DNA of 64,000 nt from Cutaneotrichosporon cavernicola (GCF_030864355.1 NC_083397.1:992001-1056000), one strand, 5' to 3'. Shown: positions 21,379 to 34,909, counted from the first letter of the stretch. Notes: generated by a model not told the origin, from the letters alone. A program made the numbers and translations.

Positions 21379-24300
21379 ATGACGACGTCGCCGCGCAAGC
21401 CAAACGGCACCGATGGCAAGCCGGGCAACCCCTCGTTCGAGGTGAACGGCCTGGCCTCCTCGCCCTCGATCGGAGAGGTATGTTTTTTTTGTGACGCGCC
21501 ACCACCTTCCTTCCGCAATTCCAGACGAAACTGACACGCAGCGCACCGAAACCTCCACGCCCAAGCCGGAGAACCTCTCGGCCGACGAGTTAGTTCGCCT
21601 CGAGCAGAAGCGTGTGGAGCGCTTTGAGCAACGCCGCCGCCTCGAGGCTCAGCTCAACGCCCTTGACGCGGAGGCTGAGCGTGACGAGCTTCTTGCCAAC
21701 GGTGGCAATGCAGCCAGCATTGCCGCATCCGCACCCACGTCGCCGCTCGGCGCCCGGGCGCCGCAGGATTCGTCCCAGGAGCGTGCGCCCATTACCGGCC
21801 CCGTTGCTCCCATCGGCCAGGGCCGCGATATGAACGGCGCCAAGAGCATGCCCGCCAGCCGCCGCACCAGCGGCTACGGCCCTACTTTCGGTATGGAGAA
21901 GCTTTCGCTCAGCGTTCTCAATCCTGGGGGCAGAAAGTGGGATGAAGTGGACGACGACGACGTCGACGCGGAGAGTGCTCAGAGTGAGTAGAGGCTTGTT
22001 AGGCGTGGACGCCGCTGACCCCAGAATCCGTAAGCTACCTCGCCATGAACGATGACGACCCGTTCCCGTCGCTCAAGGACTCGGGTCTGTCCGCGGCTTC
22101 GGCTGCTCTCGACCTCGCGCCCCTTCCCCAAGCGTCGTCACGCGCGTTCGGCTCGCGTCCATTCGACACGACTCTGAAGACGTCCGAGTGGAGCCCGTTC
22201 CCCGTGCCCGGCCCCGGTCGCGGTGGCCTGACGTCGCCCTTGTCCAACACCTCGCTCATGGGTGGCGCTGACGACACTCCACGTGACGCCATGATGGGTG
22301 GCAGCCGCAAGACCTCTCCCACTGGGCTTGCCGACAGCATTTCGAGCCTCCCCGCCATGCCCAGCAAGTCGGTCCCATCGACGCCGTTTGGTCTTGGTCC
22401 TGGCGCTGCCAACATCCCCGGCCCCAAGCGCACGGGTACCAGTCCCCTGGGCAATGACGGTTTCACGCAGGCCCAGCGTGGCTTCTCCAACCCGGACCTT
22501 GCTCGCGCCTTTGCCAACAAGGGGGCTGGCAGTTACGGCCTTGACGGTGGTCCTCGCCCTTATCAGCCGGACCCGCTGTACTCGTCCATGGGCCTGCCTG
22601 GTGGCGGCCAAGGCGGCAGCAACTTCATGCCCCAGGGTGGCTACGACAACTATGGCTTCGACGACGACTCGTTTGGCTCGGGTGCCCTCTATCCTGCCGG
22701 CATGATGGGCATGAAGAACAAGCGGGCAGAGGCCGACCGCGAGTTCAACCGCTTCTCTGGCATGCGCCTCGAGGACCTTCAGGGCGAGATCCTCTCGCTC
22801 TGCAAGGACCAGCATGGTTGCCGGTACCTGCAGAAGAAGCTTGAGGAGGGTGACCCCACCCACCGTGACATGATCTTCCGCGAGACGTACGGCCACTTCC
22901 CCGAGCTAATGATCGACCCCTTTGGCAACTACCTGTGCCAGAAGCTGCTCGAGCACGCTACCGAGGAGCAGCGCTCGGCCATCATTGACTCGGTTGCCAA
23001 CGACCTCGTCGGCATCTCGCTTAACATGCATGGCACTCGTGCTGTTCAGAAGATGGTCGACTTCCTCGCGCAGCCCCGCCAGCCCAAGCAGATCCGCACT
23101 CTGATCTACGCCCTCTCTGTTAACGTCGTGGCGCTTATCAAGGACCTCAACGGCAACCATGTCATTCAGAAGTGCTTAAACAAGCTTATCCCCGAGGACA
23201 ACCAATTCATCTACAACGCCATCGCGACTAACCTCATCGAGGTTGCTACCCACCGCCACGGCTGCTGCGTACTTCAGCGCTCGATCGACCACGCGTCGCC
23301 GGGCCAGCGTGTCCAGCTTGTCACGGAGATTATCTTCAACTCGCTCTATCTTGTCCAGGACCCCTTCGGCAACTACGTCATCCAGTACATCCTCGACCTG
23401 AATGACGCCCGGTTCTCCGAGCCCCTCATTCGCACCTTTGTCGGCAACGTCTGCAGCCTGTCTGTGCAAAAGTGAGTTCAAGTCGACTCGTTCGTAGCTG
23501 ACCCCAGGTTCTCGTCCAATGTTGTAGAAAAGTGTATTCGCGTGGCCGACCCCGAGATCCGTAAGGTTCTCGTTACAGAGGTGCTCAACCGCTCCCGTCT
23601 CGAGAAACTTTTGCGCGACAGCTACGGCAACTACGTTATCCAGACCATTCTCGATTACTGCGAGATTGGCCAGCGTATGGTGGTACGTTTTGCGTCTCGC
23701 TAAGGACTGCGCTCACATTCAGCTCGTCGAGGCTATTCGGCCCATTCTCCCGTCGATTCGCAACACGCCGTACGGCAAGCGCATCCAGTCCAAGCTTCAG
23801 CGCGAGGACGCGTCGTTCAACTACGGCGGTGCCGGCGGTGGCGGAGGTGGTGGCGGTGGCGGTGGTGGCTATGGACGTGGCGGTTACAACAACCGCAACT
23901 CCGGCGGCTACCACCCTCGCCACATTGGCCGTCCTCAGCTGCAGCACATCAACGCGCTAACCGAGGTATACGGTGCCTCGGGCGGCGCTCCGTTCATGGG
24001 CGGCAGCGGCTACGGCCGCGGTACAGCTGGCGGCCCTGCTCACCACGGCCCTCAGGCCGGTGGTGGTCCCGCTTTCCATGGCCGTGAGATCCACAGCCAC
24101 AGCGGCATGAGCTACCATGCTCCCGGCCCTGACGGCCAGCCATGGCTCCACCTCCGTGGTCCTGGTGGCCACCCTGCGCCTAACTGGAGCAACCCTGGTG
24201 GCGGCCCTGCTGGCATCGACCCCCTCCCCGCGACCGCACCGTCCGATGGTGACCCGGTACTCGCTGCTCAGGCCGCCGCCGCGGCCGTGACTGAGCGCGC

Positions 24301-24385
24301 CGGCCAGGGCCAGCCTACGCCCCCCCTCTGGCAAGACCCATCGTACATGTACGCGAATGGTGGACACCTCCCCCCGCTCATGTAA
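21379..24385 (+). CDS. PUF4: Pumilio-family RNA-binding protein, Puf4-type
   Basis: Sequence-specific 3'-UTR-binding regulator of mRNA decay and translation. Exons are 21379-21477, 21542-21983, 22025-23471, 23508-23682 and 23723-24385 (941 aa). The N-terminal half is low-complexity with a short Glu/Arg coiled-coil segment (LVRLEQKRVERFEQRRRLEA). The PUF domain, about residues 415-720, has eight repeats with base-contact triplets visible in HGCRYLQKKL, FGNYLCQKLL, HGTRAVQKMV, NGNHVIQKCL, HGCCVLQRSI, FGNYVIQYIL, FSSNVVEKCI and YGNYVIQTIL, closing with IRNTPYGKRI. This repeat code matches Puf4 homologues. The C-terminal 220 residues are Gly/His/Pro-rich, with a run of eleven or so glycines, and probably disordered. 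Confidence 0.95.
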
Positions 24386-24837
24386 CGGAACGTTGATCGG
24401 CAACGAGACGGCTGTACCCCACCGGCGATGTGCCTGTAAGCTAAGCGGCTGTATGCGCTGTGGCTGTAACACTCTTCCCGTGCTCCCATGTACACAAACT
24501 GCCCGGAAACCAAGCGAACGACTCGACTAGAACCAAGAAAATCAAAACCCACAACCCCCCCCCAAGAAGGCTCGCTATACCCAACGTACGACCCTCACCA
24601 GTGTCGCGCGTCCTGTAACTCAGCATACGGTTGGCGACTTGCTGCCTGACCATCTCCTGTAGAGACGACGGCTTTTCGGTGTGCCCGCTGGCGTGTCGGC
24701 GGGTGCATCTTGTTGAGATTTGAAACTGTATGCATTGTTGCCGCGAAGTGTGAGATGATCCGTGAATCCTATATTTGCATCTCATTCATATTATGGACTT
24801 GCTCTTCGGCCACAACCACCTTTCCTAAACCCTAACT
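24386..24837. other. convergent intergenic region
   Basis: 3' flanks of PUF4 and the GH79 gene. No gene recognised. Confidence 0.4.
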
Positions 24838-26388
24838 TTACTCGAGATGCACGAGGACCACCGAGGTCGCCTCAAGGTCGACCACACCATCCACAGCCTC
24901 CTCGACGACATTGCCAGTCGGCTCGCTCGTGGGCGTCTCGAAGCTCTGCCCAGCCCAAGTAAAGCCCTTGGTGGCATTGGTGTAAGGCGAATGGAAGCGG
25001 CGCGCCTTGCCGCGCAGGCCGTCCAACTTGACGCTGATCGTGGAGCGCTCACCGCCCTCGAAAAACACGGCCGAGTTGATGAGGACGAGCCTAGCGAGCG
25101 AGCCACCTTGGTACAAGCCGTACGCGGCGAGGGTGTCGATGCTAGTGGGGATCTCGACGACCTTGGACTGGCCCTTGCCAGTCGCCTCCGCCACGACGAG
25201 GAACGAGTGGTAGAGTGCGCTCACGTGCGGTCCCTCGAGCCCAGTACCGTCGTCGACGCCAGTACCCGCGAGCCCAATAGGCTGGAGGACATTGTACATG
25301 AACCCGCGGCCGTTGTGGAAGTGCATGCGCTTGATGCCAAGCGATGCGAGCTGGAGCATGTGGTCGACACCCCAAATAGTCTGCTCGCCGCCGTTGCTGA
25401 GGCCGGGGATACCGTGGTTGCCGTACGAGTTGCCCTCGGAGAGTGTGTACTCGCGCCCCTCGGCGTGGGTGGAAACAATGTCTCCCAACTTGATGGTCAG
25501 GTTGCCGCGCACATTGGCCTTGCTCATCAAGCTGCCCACGTGCACGGGGATACCCTCGGAGAATGCACCAGAGTACGTGTGCATTGAGAACTGGCGGGTC
25601 GCTGCGCGCACGTCCTCATCATCGAGCAGCCCGGCCTGGTAACACGCCGGAGCTCCCCAACCCATCCCTGAGAACGGGAGGAAGTTTGCGAATGAGCCAG
25701 GGCTGAGGGTCGTATGCTTAAAGTCCAAGATCTTAAGAGCGGCCTTGGCGTTGCGCACCCATGTAGCAGTATAGTTTGCGGCGTTCCACGCCTCCCACCC
25801 AGGGTTGGAGACGCCCGGCGTGTGTCCGGCATAAAAGTCGGCCTCGTTGCCGATCTCCACCGCACGGAGGTTGGCGTGGGCGAGCTCGGGGCGCTTAAAG
25901 CTCTCTGCGAGATGGGAAAGCTGGGACGCGGTCTCGTTATCGTTCAGAATCTTGAGGTTGACGCCCCAATGGAAGTCGGTGCTCTTGGGGAGGTTGGCCG
26001 AGAGGGCGTAGAAGTCGCGCCCGATCTTGATTGCGTTGGCCTCGGGAGCGGGCGTGTCGGGCGTTGGGGGTGGGAAAGTGGCGTTCATCACCGCCACGCT
26101 CAGATCGAGCGTGGCGCGGTCCTCGCTATTCGCGCCGACGCGGAAGTAGACCGGCTTGCCGGTACGCGCCGAGAGCTGGCCGAGGGCGGTGTTGACGAAC
26201 TCGTTGGGCGAGCCGACAGTGGGGCCGGCCCAGTCGGTCCAGCGGTCCATCTCGATCGAGAAGGATGCGAGCTGCGGGTCGAGGGTCTGGGCGTAGGGCG
26301 GCTCTCTTGAAGGTATGGTGAGCGTCGTCTGGTTCACCACGCCTGAGGCGGCGCGGGACAGGAGGAGTGCGTCGAGAGGGAGGCGCAT
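24838..26388 (-). CDS. glycoside hydrolase family 79 (beta-glucuronidase-like)
   Basis: Retaining glycosidase of the GH79 clan, acting on beta-glucuronosyl or 4-O-methyl-glucuronosyl residues of proteoglycans or plant glycans. Single exon, 516 aa. The acid/base Glu182 lies in AVEIGNEADFY and the nucleophile Glu318 in REYTLSEGNSYG, both in the expected order. Other family blocks are FSIEMDRWTDWAG near the N-terminus, GKPVYFRVGANSEDRATLD, and MHTYSGAF after the middle. Asn-glycosylation sites suggest secretion. The N-terminus (MRLPLDALLLSRAASGVVNQ) is only a weak signal peptide. The ATG at 26388 is chosen because a TATA box lies about 50 bp upstream and the extra upstream frame is unconserved. 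It is convergent with PUF4 and divergent from RRG7. Family secure; exact substrate unknown. Confidence 0.9.
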   Translation of the reverse strand: MRLPLDALLLSRAASGVVNQTTLTIPSREPPYAQTLDPQLASFSIEMDRWTDWAGPTVGSPNEFVNTALGQLSARTGKPVYFRVGANSEDRATLDLSVAVMNATFPPPTPDTPAPEANAIKIGRDFYALSANLPKSTDFHWGVNLKILNDNETASQLSHLAESFKRPELAHANLRAVEIGNEADFYAGHTPGVSNPGWEAWNAANYTATWVRNAKAALKILDFKHTTLSPGSFANFLPFSGMGWGAPACYQAGLLDDEDVRAATRQFSMHTYSGAFSEGIPVHVGSLMSKANVRGNLTIKLGDIVSTHAEGREYTLSEGNSYGNHGIPGLSNGGEQTIWGVDHMLQLASLGIKRMHFHNGRGFMYNVLQPIGLAGTGVDDGTGLEGPHVSALYHSFLVVAEATGKGQSKVVEIPTSIDTLAAYGLYQGGSLARLVLINSAVFFEGGERSTISVKLDGLRGKARRFHSPYTNATKGFTWAGQSFETPTSEPTGNVVEEAVDGVVDLEATSVVLVHLE

Positions 26389-26933
26389 TCTTGTTGTTCG
26401 TTGCTTGTTGCTGGGAAGAGCGGGGTCCCGGAGCGCCTTATATGTCTGCTCAAGGCCAGTGAGGACGGATCGAGTCCGGCAACAGTCCGGAGCCCATCCC
26501 GGAGCTCCATGAGCCCCACATCTCCGGGTAAGTGGACGGAGGAAGACGCGGGATGGAAAGTTGCCAGAGTAGAGTGCAAGTGAGTAGACGTTAGTCCCGT
26601 GTTGATCCGGAGTAGACAGTCCCACAGGCAGTGGACGGTGGGCATGTGGGACAATGAGATCTAACGTAGGCAAGTACCTGCGGGGACCTGGATGGACTGT
26701 CCTCTAAACCCGACAGAGTGATGGAGTTGCTCTTCCTATCTCAGCATCAACTCCCAATGGAAAGGTGTGAGATGAAACACCGAAGACCGCATCAGGACAA
26801 AGTCTATTCTTATGCTCGACGTCCACCTACCCGGATGTAGCCGGATAAGGAAATAGGAGTGGACGCCAGGCACTTGACGTCCGATCAGCGATCAGCGGAA
26901 GTTGCGTCACCTACTCTTCCGACTCACCGCATC
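26389..26933. other. divergent intergenic region, GH79 / RRG7
   Basis: Contains the GH79 promoter; no gene recognised. Confidence 0.4.
26436..26443 (-). promoter_or_regulatory. TATA box of the GH79 gene
   Basis: ATATAAGG on the minus strand, about 50 bp before the ATG at 26388. Confidence 0.5.
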
Positions 26934-28078
26934 ATGCCCCGGCCGTCCACACGTGCAATCGGCCTCGCATTCGAAAACCACACCCAGCGCTTCTTGAATG
27001 GCGACCTGCGCATGGCTCTTGCGCACGTGGGTGGGCGAGGGGACGGCGGCGTCGACCTGCGCGGGTTCTGGTGGGTGCCGCGACGACCTCGGCGCAGGGT
27101 GAGCAAGGCCGAGGGGAGCGGCGCGGCTGGCAAGAGTGAGGGCGAGGGGAGCGGCGCGGCTGGCAAGAGTGAGGGCGAGGGGAGCGGCGCGGCTGGCAAA
27201 AGTGAGGGCGAGGGGAGCGGCGCGGCTGGCAAAAGTGACGGCGAGAAGGAGGGAGGACGGGTCTGGAAGCCTCCGCCTCCACCAGGACTCAAGCGCGATG
27301 GCACGCCTGGCGCACGGATTCGGCCTTTCCGGGTTGTGGTTCAGTGTAAAGCTGAACGGCGCGCTTTGGGGCCGCGCATCGTGCGCGAGTTTGAGGGGAC
27401 GTTGGGACATTTGGGTGAGTAGACTTGGGTGGGTTGGGGGGGGGGATGGGGGTAGGGAAGGAGGGGAAGGAGGGGAGAGGGAAAGGGGAGAGGGAAAGGG
27501 GAGAGGGAAGGAGGGAAGGGAGGGAAGGAGGGGAGGGAGGGAAAGGCAGAGAGGTTCATAAGAGAGAAGGGAGGAAGGAAGGAGGAAGGTGATGGGAGAG
27601 TGAGAGGAAGGAAGGGGGAAGGCGATGAGAGAGTGAGGGAAGGTGGGAGGGTAGTGCAGCAAGGTGCTCGAACGCAGACTACGGCCAAGAGGGAGTGCTG
27701 ACTCCAGCCGCGCAAGACGCGCGCGTCCCAATGATCGGTGTGCTCTCAAGCCAGAGCGGGTTCAGCCTCGCAAGCATGGAACATGCCGTTCGAACGCGCG
27801 TGCCTCTCCTTCTTCTACATCTGGAGGGTGGCCGGCCGGACGAGGAGGCTGGCCTCGACGATCGACCCGAGCCCGAGCCAGAACCGGAACCGGAACCGCA
27901 ACCCGTCGATGGAGGCCCCACGATTCCAGTCACTGGAGCGTGGTGGAACGCATCGCTTGGTACCCTGCTGGCCGACGCAGGGATCCAACTTCGTCGCGAG
28001 ATCGTTGGGGGAGGCACGCGTGTCGGCGTGTTGACAGCCGGCGAGCGGATGGGACGGTATGGTCCGCCGGCGCCATAG
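26934..28078 (+). CDS. RRG7: RRG7-like restriction-endonuclease-fold protein, mitochondrial
   Basis: RRG7 family (required for respiratory growth), a PD-(D/E)XK-fold protein of mitochondria. Exons are 26934-27414 and 27708-28078 (283 aa). The nuclease-fold core is visible: FENHTQRFL, the first acidic strand GRGDGGVDLRGFWWVP (Asp), and the second motif VVQCKAERRALGPRIVREFE (Gln-x-Lys). The next exon continues with VPMIGVLSSQSGFSLASMEH and RTRVPLLLLHLEGG. Between the two motifs is a lineage-specific insert of four near-perfect copies of an 11-residue unit (GSGAAGKSEGE). A second low-complexity run of Glu-Pro dipeptides follows near residue 217. The 293-nt intron is almost entirely G and A on the sense strand. 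Metal-binding residues are present, but catalytic activity in this family is not established. Confidence 0.82.
27111..27242 (+). repeat. in-frame 33-bp tandem repeat, four copies
   Basis: Four 33-bp units start at 27111, 27144, 27177 and 27210. They encode GSGAAGKSEGE-type repeats inside the RRG7-like protein; the last units differ by one or two bases. Confidence 0.9.
27425..27655 (+). repeat. polypurine tract within the RRG7 intron
   Basis: A run of more than 200 bases consisting almost only of G and A (GGGA, GGAAGG and similar) on the sense strand. It makes this intron (293 nt) much longer than its neighbours. It could form triplex or G-quadruplex structures. Confidence 0.85.
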
Positions 28079-28192
28079 GGCATACATGCATTATGTGGTC
28101 GTACAGGAAGATGGTGAAGCTCTAGAAATAGAAGAGGGAAGGAGGCAAGCGCGATATCCAGTGGGAAAGAGGGGTCTTGCTGCCGCAGCAGC

Positions 28193-29853
<1,661 letters not shown>

Positions 29854-30099
29854 GCTGACTGCGACGGAAAGCCGATGGATGATCTGGTGAGGTGGTATGT
29901 ACAAGTGCGAGTTTGAGTGCCTTGGGTGGCGATGTTGGAGTCAGGGTGGAGGGTATCCACTCAAAGTACCCATCCAAACCAAAGTGTGCACTCTACATCT
30001 ACACAGTCTAACCTCTAATCTACTCTTAAAATGCACACATACGTGTGCAAAGCCGCGCCTCAACTATCCCAACTATTATCCCAATCCCGGCGTTCGACA

Positions 30100-31589
30100 T
30101 CACATCTTCATCCGCCGCTTGAGATTCTCGACCCGCTCCCACGGATAATCCCCGTTCCACACCTCGCGCCCCAGGATCGTCTTGATCGTGGGTAGCCCAT
30201 CCTGCTCAATGACAAAACTCGCCGCTACGTTGGCCCACACCACCGCTGTTGTCAGCTGCTGCCCGTCCATGAGCCCATGGTCTCGGCTAGCAGACTCACC
30301 CTCATGCATGTCCTTTCCTTCGTCCAGCGCCGCCATCAGCCCGCCCATGAACGCGTTCCCTGCGCCCGTCGGGTCGACCACCTTGGTCTTGTATCCAGGC
30401 ATGTCGGGATGCCAGAACGCAGGTGCCCAGTACACGGGTTGCACGTGGCTGGGCGTTCCCGGGTTCGACACCTTCCTCGACGCCGGGTGTGGTGACGGCG
30501 TGCGCACGAGCTCGGACGTCAGTGCGTAGCAACATCCCAAGGGCCCGGCGCGGATTACAGCCCCGATTCGTGGTCGAAACGCCACCAGCGAGCGTGCCGC
30601 CCACTCAAGGACGGGTACGAGTTCGTTTTCCGACGAGAGGGCGCGGTCAAACATCTGCAGCGCTTCCGTGTGGTTTGGGCTGTTGTGAGCTTCAGCGTAC
30701 TAATCCCAGCTCACCTGATGATGTCGACCTGTCGCGTGAGCTTTGAGATGAGGGCAAGGTTCTCGGGTACACAGGATGGCTGCTGTCAGCTTGCACAGAG
30801 CTCCCTAGCTAACAGGTTCTGGTTCCCAGACGAGTCCAGGTTGCCAGCCACCATCGATCTCAGCGGACATGGCAGCAATGTCCTGGATAACCTGGTCCGC
30901 GCGGGCCGGGTACGACACAAGGTGTAGCCAGTCGGGCAAAGGGGACTGGAAATCGGTGTCGAGGAGCGCGCGTGGCGTCAGGAGCAGAGGCACCGAAAGG
31001 TACTCGAAGCTGTGAGTCAGAAGCCGAGCGAGCTTGCGGCGGGCCTGGACATAGCATCTAGGACAAACGAAACAAGGCGCATACCGACATGCCACTCACC
31101 CCCGCACCTGTCCGTTGTACCGATTCACTGCACGCGTTGTACCTGCGCCGTCATGCCTCTCACGCCACGCCCACATGTCAGTGCCGTAGCTCTCGAGCTG
31201 TGCCTTCATCGAGGCCGGCAGCGTCTCGGGCGTGTAGTCAACGATCATGGCGAGCCGGCTGGGAGGGAGAAAGATGCGTGCGCCGATGATCCCTGATGGT
31301 CAGCTGCAAGCGAGGAGGCGCCCGAGGGGAGACGGGGCCCGGAGCAGGAATGTCCCGAAGGGCTGAAGATGAACGTACCATACGTGCCTGCACCGCCTAT
31401 CTAGTACGTTAGAGAACACGGACAGGTCACGCACTTGGTCAGCCTTGTCGACTGGGACCTCGGTTCCGTCAGTGCCGACGTTGGTGAAGGTGTCGATGAT
31501 GAAGGCTTCTGTGGGATGTTAGGTGGGAAGATGGACTCGTTGCCTCTTAGCTCACCCAGAGTTGCGATGCGGGGTCGTTGTAGAGTCAT
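30100..31589 (-). CDS. MAK32: pfkB-family carbohydrate kinase, MAK32-like
   Basis: Ribokinase-fold protein of the MAK32 branch; MAK32 in budding yeast is needed for stability of a dsRNA element, with unknown biochemical role. Eight exons (31589-31556, 31508-31435, 31400-31379, 31292-31100, 31009-30814, 30779-30715, 30679-30300, 30245-30100) give 369 aa. N-terminal strand TLEAFIIDTFTNVG is followed by QIGGAGTYG and GARIFLPP, then FEYLSVPLLLTPRALL, and ISPNHTEALQMF. The C-terminal catalytic motif is VVDPTGAGNAFMGGLMAALD, where the usual Asp of GAGD is Asn, as in other MAK32 proteins. The 22-nt third exon and a GTTAGC donor at 30813 are the least certain joins, but phase is kept throughout. It is upstream of Rab4 on the same strand. 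Confidence 0.85.
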
Positions 31590-32014
31590 TATGATTGTTT
31601 TAGTGATAGAAGTGTGAAAGAGAAGATGGCATGAAGAAACAACTACATGAACAAGAATAGGTGGGTAGAGGGGGAGACTGGCCTGGACTGGCTGGCCACC
31701 CTCCACCTTCCCTTCCCGTCAATTCCAGACAGCAACCTTTAAACGCCACCCAACCATGGACCTATCCCAAAGGTTCATTTAACCCCACCCACTCATCAAC
31801 ATGCTGTAAACCATACGCGAGGGCGAGCTCACGATTAGTTGGGCGATTAGACGTTTGCATTCATTTCTATAGTGGTAGATTATGCTTTCCTCGAGCAAGC
31901 AAGGAGCGTGGGAGTGTGGGAGGGTGATGGGAAGGAAGGTGGAGGATGGTGTATAGAGCTCTTGGTAAGATCGGCACCTTGCAGTCTGCTGCAAACTGGA
32001 GCAGCACTGCTCGT
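31590..32014. other. intergenic region
   Basis: CT/GA-rich promoter of the pfkB gene and 3' flank of TSC13. No gene recognised. Confidence 0.4.
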
Positions 32015-33177
32015 TTAAAGGAACGGCGGGTAGACGATCCAGCGGTTGCCCGGGAAGACCTTGGGGTCCTGCTCCTTCTTGTAGCGGCGGTACTTGCCAA
32101 TGGCCCATGTGCCCATAAAGTACGACGCGATTGAGATGTAGACGATGGCTGCTGTCAGCTCATCGTCGAAGTAAATGTAGCAGACTCACTGCCAATGTCG
32201 CCGCCAGTCATGATAACCATGCCGAGAACGCCCATGGTCTCAAAGAAGTAATTGGCACACACGATCCACTGGAAACCGAAGCCGGTGGGATACTTGCGCA
32301 GCTCACCGGGGCCGACTCTAAGCGTCGACAGGTGCAGATGCGTGTTGAGGTTGAGCACCTCGTTGATCTGTATCAGTCTAAACCACATCTGCAGGATGAC
32401 ACACTAGGATGAAAGCAGTCCAGAAGTAGATCCAGCTGGGCGAGTTAATGAGGCTGTCCTTGAGCGCCACAGCGCCGTACGCGGGGCGGTAGAGCGTCAG
32501 GCCGATAAGGATACCCGTGATGCCCCAGTAGTACGCGCAGCTGGGCGTCAGCTCCTTTCACGTCACGGGAGCTCACTTGCGGAAGACAAACGCGAGGGGC
32601 ACAGAGGGTCTCGAGAACTTGTGAACAAAGATCGACTCAAACTCGCGCTTGATGAAGTGCGCCACGATGAGGTTGCGAATCGTACTGCGGTCAGCTAATA
32701 ACTCAGCTGTCAGCTCACATCTGGAGGAGAGACGGCTCAAAGTCGCCGTAGATTCTTCTACTGAACTCGAGAAGGAGCGGGTTGATGAAGATCGGACCAG
32801 CCTGCTGTCAACTCTGTCAGGGATTGTAGAGCTCACATATTCCCAGATAAAGAGCCAGCGGTATCCGACCTGCGGGCCGAGGTCCTTGAGGCGGAGCGCA
32901 GCGCCATCCGTGACACCGTAGTCGGCGAGCGTCTTGCGCTCGTCCGTGAGCGGGGTAGGCTTCTTATCGGTAGCAGTGGGAAGGCCGAGACGCTGGCGGG
33001 TCGCGTAGAACTGGGGTCAGCGCATGTCGGCAGAGCACGCATCTCCACGCGACGCACCTGGGGGTACTTGTTCGTCACGCCAGCCTTGACGTCGTGGATG
33101 GTAACGTCCGCAGCCGTCTTACCCGGGAAGTCGAGCGTGATAGTGGGTTTGCCTTTCGTCGATACCGATACCTTCAT
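32015..33177 (-). CDS. TSC13: very-long-chain enoyl-CoA reductase (TSC13)
   Basis: Catalyses the last step of the ER fatty-acid elongation cycle, reducing trans-2-enoyl-CoA with NADPH for sphingolipid acyl chains. Seven exons (33177-33058, 33010-32837, 32801-32719, 32684-32577, 32540-32405, 32367-32190, 32148-32015) give 310 aa, the normal length. An N-terminal ubiquitin-like part (KVSVSTKGKPTITLDFPGKT, then DYGVTDGAALRLKDLGPQVG) leads into the multi-pass steroid 5-alpha-reductase domain: ATRQRL, YRWLFIWEYAGPIFI, HFIKREFESIFVHKFSRPSV, RNCAYYWGITG, GFGFQWIVCANYFFETMG. The end is YRRYKKEQDPKVFPGNRWIV and YPPFL-stop, matching the family C-terminus. The introns are 34-47 nt apart from the others being equally short. 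It is divergent from mitochondrial uL2. Confidence 0.95.
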
Positions 33178-33469
33178 GATGAAAGCGAGAGAAGATAGAG
33201 AGATGAGAAATGAGAGATGAGAGATGCGAGTTGAATTCGGTCAACATTTGGGGCACTCCCACAACCCCTCTGACGCAACGCGGTTTCATCACCGCTACGC
33301 CCGCCTCCGCCCCTGGTTTCCCAGTCCACGTGGTATCCCTAATCCCAATTAGAACAGGTGTTTCATTAGCGGATGCAAATTCCACTTTTCCGCGCGCCGG
33401 CCAATTTCGGTGAGTGCTCGTCTCGCGATCTCCAACTCGAACTCGAGCAAGCATTTCCACTCACAAGCC

Positions 33470-34909
33470 ATGCTGCCGCGCACTGCCTGCCGGGCACTCC
33501 GCCCTGTGGCTTCGACGTCGCGCCTCGCGTTGGCGCCTCGCCTGACCCCCGCGCCCCGATTTGCTCGCTTCTCGACCGAGACGACCAGCAACACCGCCGA
33601 GGTGGACGACTTGTTCCTCGGTCCACCTCCGCCCAAGCAGAACAACGATGCGGTCATGAAGCGCTTCACTGGTCCCGGATTCCCTCGCATTCCCGTGCGT
33701 GCTCTTGCGTCTAAGCTAACGAAAGGGTCTGCGTCACCTTGTCCTCCCCTTCCACCCTCACTTGTACCAGGGCAAGCCTATCCGCGAGCTCACCGTCGCG
33801 CGCAGGCGTAAGGGTGGTCGTTCGCCCCAGACCGGACGGGTGATTAACAAGGCTGTCGGTGGTGGACACAAGCAGCGTATTCGTATTGTTGACTTCTACC
33901 GCCTCGAGGACGGTATTCACGACGTCGTGCGCATCGAGTACGACCCCGGACGCTCGGCACACATTGCCCTTGTGCACCGGCGCGGCGCGGCCGCTGCCAC
34001 TGCCGATGAGGGCGCGGTGCTGGCGGAGAAGACGAGCGAGCTCGAGGGAGGGAGCACGGAGAAGCGCCTCCTGCGCAACGAGGTCAAGGGCGGGTGGAGC
34101 TACATCCTCGCTCCTGATGGGCTGCGTGCCGGCGACGTTGTGCAGAGCTTCCGTGCCGGTATCCCTGACGGCATGGTCGAGGGATGGGCCGAGCTGATCA
34201 AGGCAAAGTCCGAGTCCAAGGCTGAGGAGGAGGAGGAGGGTGGCGAGAGCTCGATGGCGACCGCCACTCGTGCCCTCGGTCTCCTGCGTACCATGACTCT
34301 CAAGCCTGGAAACGTCCTCCCCCTCAACCTCATTCCCCCCGGAACGCACATTCACAACATCTCCATGGCCCCAGACGGGCGCATGCAGCTCTGCCGCGCG
34401 GCTGGCACGTTTGCCCAGGTCGTCGCGCACCACAGCAGGAGCGGTCAGGCGCTGGGTGGTGCCGAGGTCCTCCAGATGGGCTCGCAGCCGCGGGCGGATG
34501 GCACCCGCGAGCGCCAGGACGGCTCTGTCCTCGTCAAGCTTCAGTCAGGTGAGGTGCGCCGCCTTCCTCCCGCCGCGGTCGCGACCATCGGCGTCGTCTC
34601 CAAGTGAGTCACCTTTGATGGGATGGTCAGTGCTGACCTTGCAGCAAGGAGCACTCGCAGAAGCAGATCGGCAAGGCCGGCCGTAACCGCTGGCTCGGCA
34701 AGAGGCCAAAGGTTCGTGGTCTCGCCATGAACGCATGCGACCACCCCCACGGTGGTGGTCGTGGAAAGTCCAAGGGTAACAAGCACCCGCGCTCGCAGAA
34801 CGGCTTGTTACAAGGCAAGCGTACCCGCCGCCCCAAGGACAAGGACGGCAACAAGCAGGTTGTCAGCGAGCGTCCCCGCGGACGGGCATCAAAGCACGTG
34901 CGCAAGTAG
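33470..34909 (+). CDS. RML2: mitochondrial ribosomal protein uL2 (L2)
   Basis: Component of the mitochondrial large subunit near the peptidyl-transferase centre. Exons are 33470-33694, 33771-34603 and 34645-34909 (440 aa). The basic, acid-free N-terminus ([20 protein letters not shown]) is a matrix presequence. The RNA-binding domain starts [20 protein letters not shown], then [13 protein letters not shown]. The C-terminal domain has [18 protein letters not shown] and the invariant [20 protein letters not shown], with the His that in bacterial L2 lies by the active centre. An acidic Glu-rich insert of about 15 residues near position 240 is lineage-specific. It is convergent with the transporter gene, only about 67 bp between stops. 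Confidence 0.96.

Noticed and set aside
22138..22896. 252-aa open frame antisense to PUF4
   Set aside because: Shadow of the PUF4 coding frame, with no recognisable domain.
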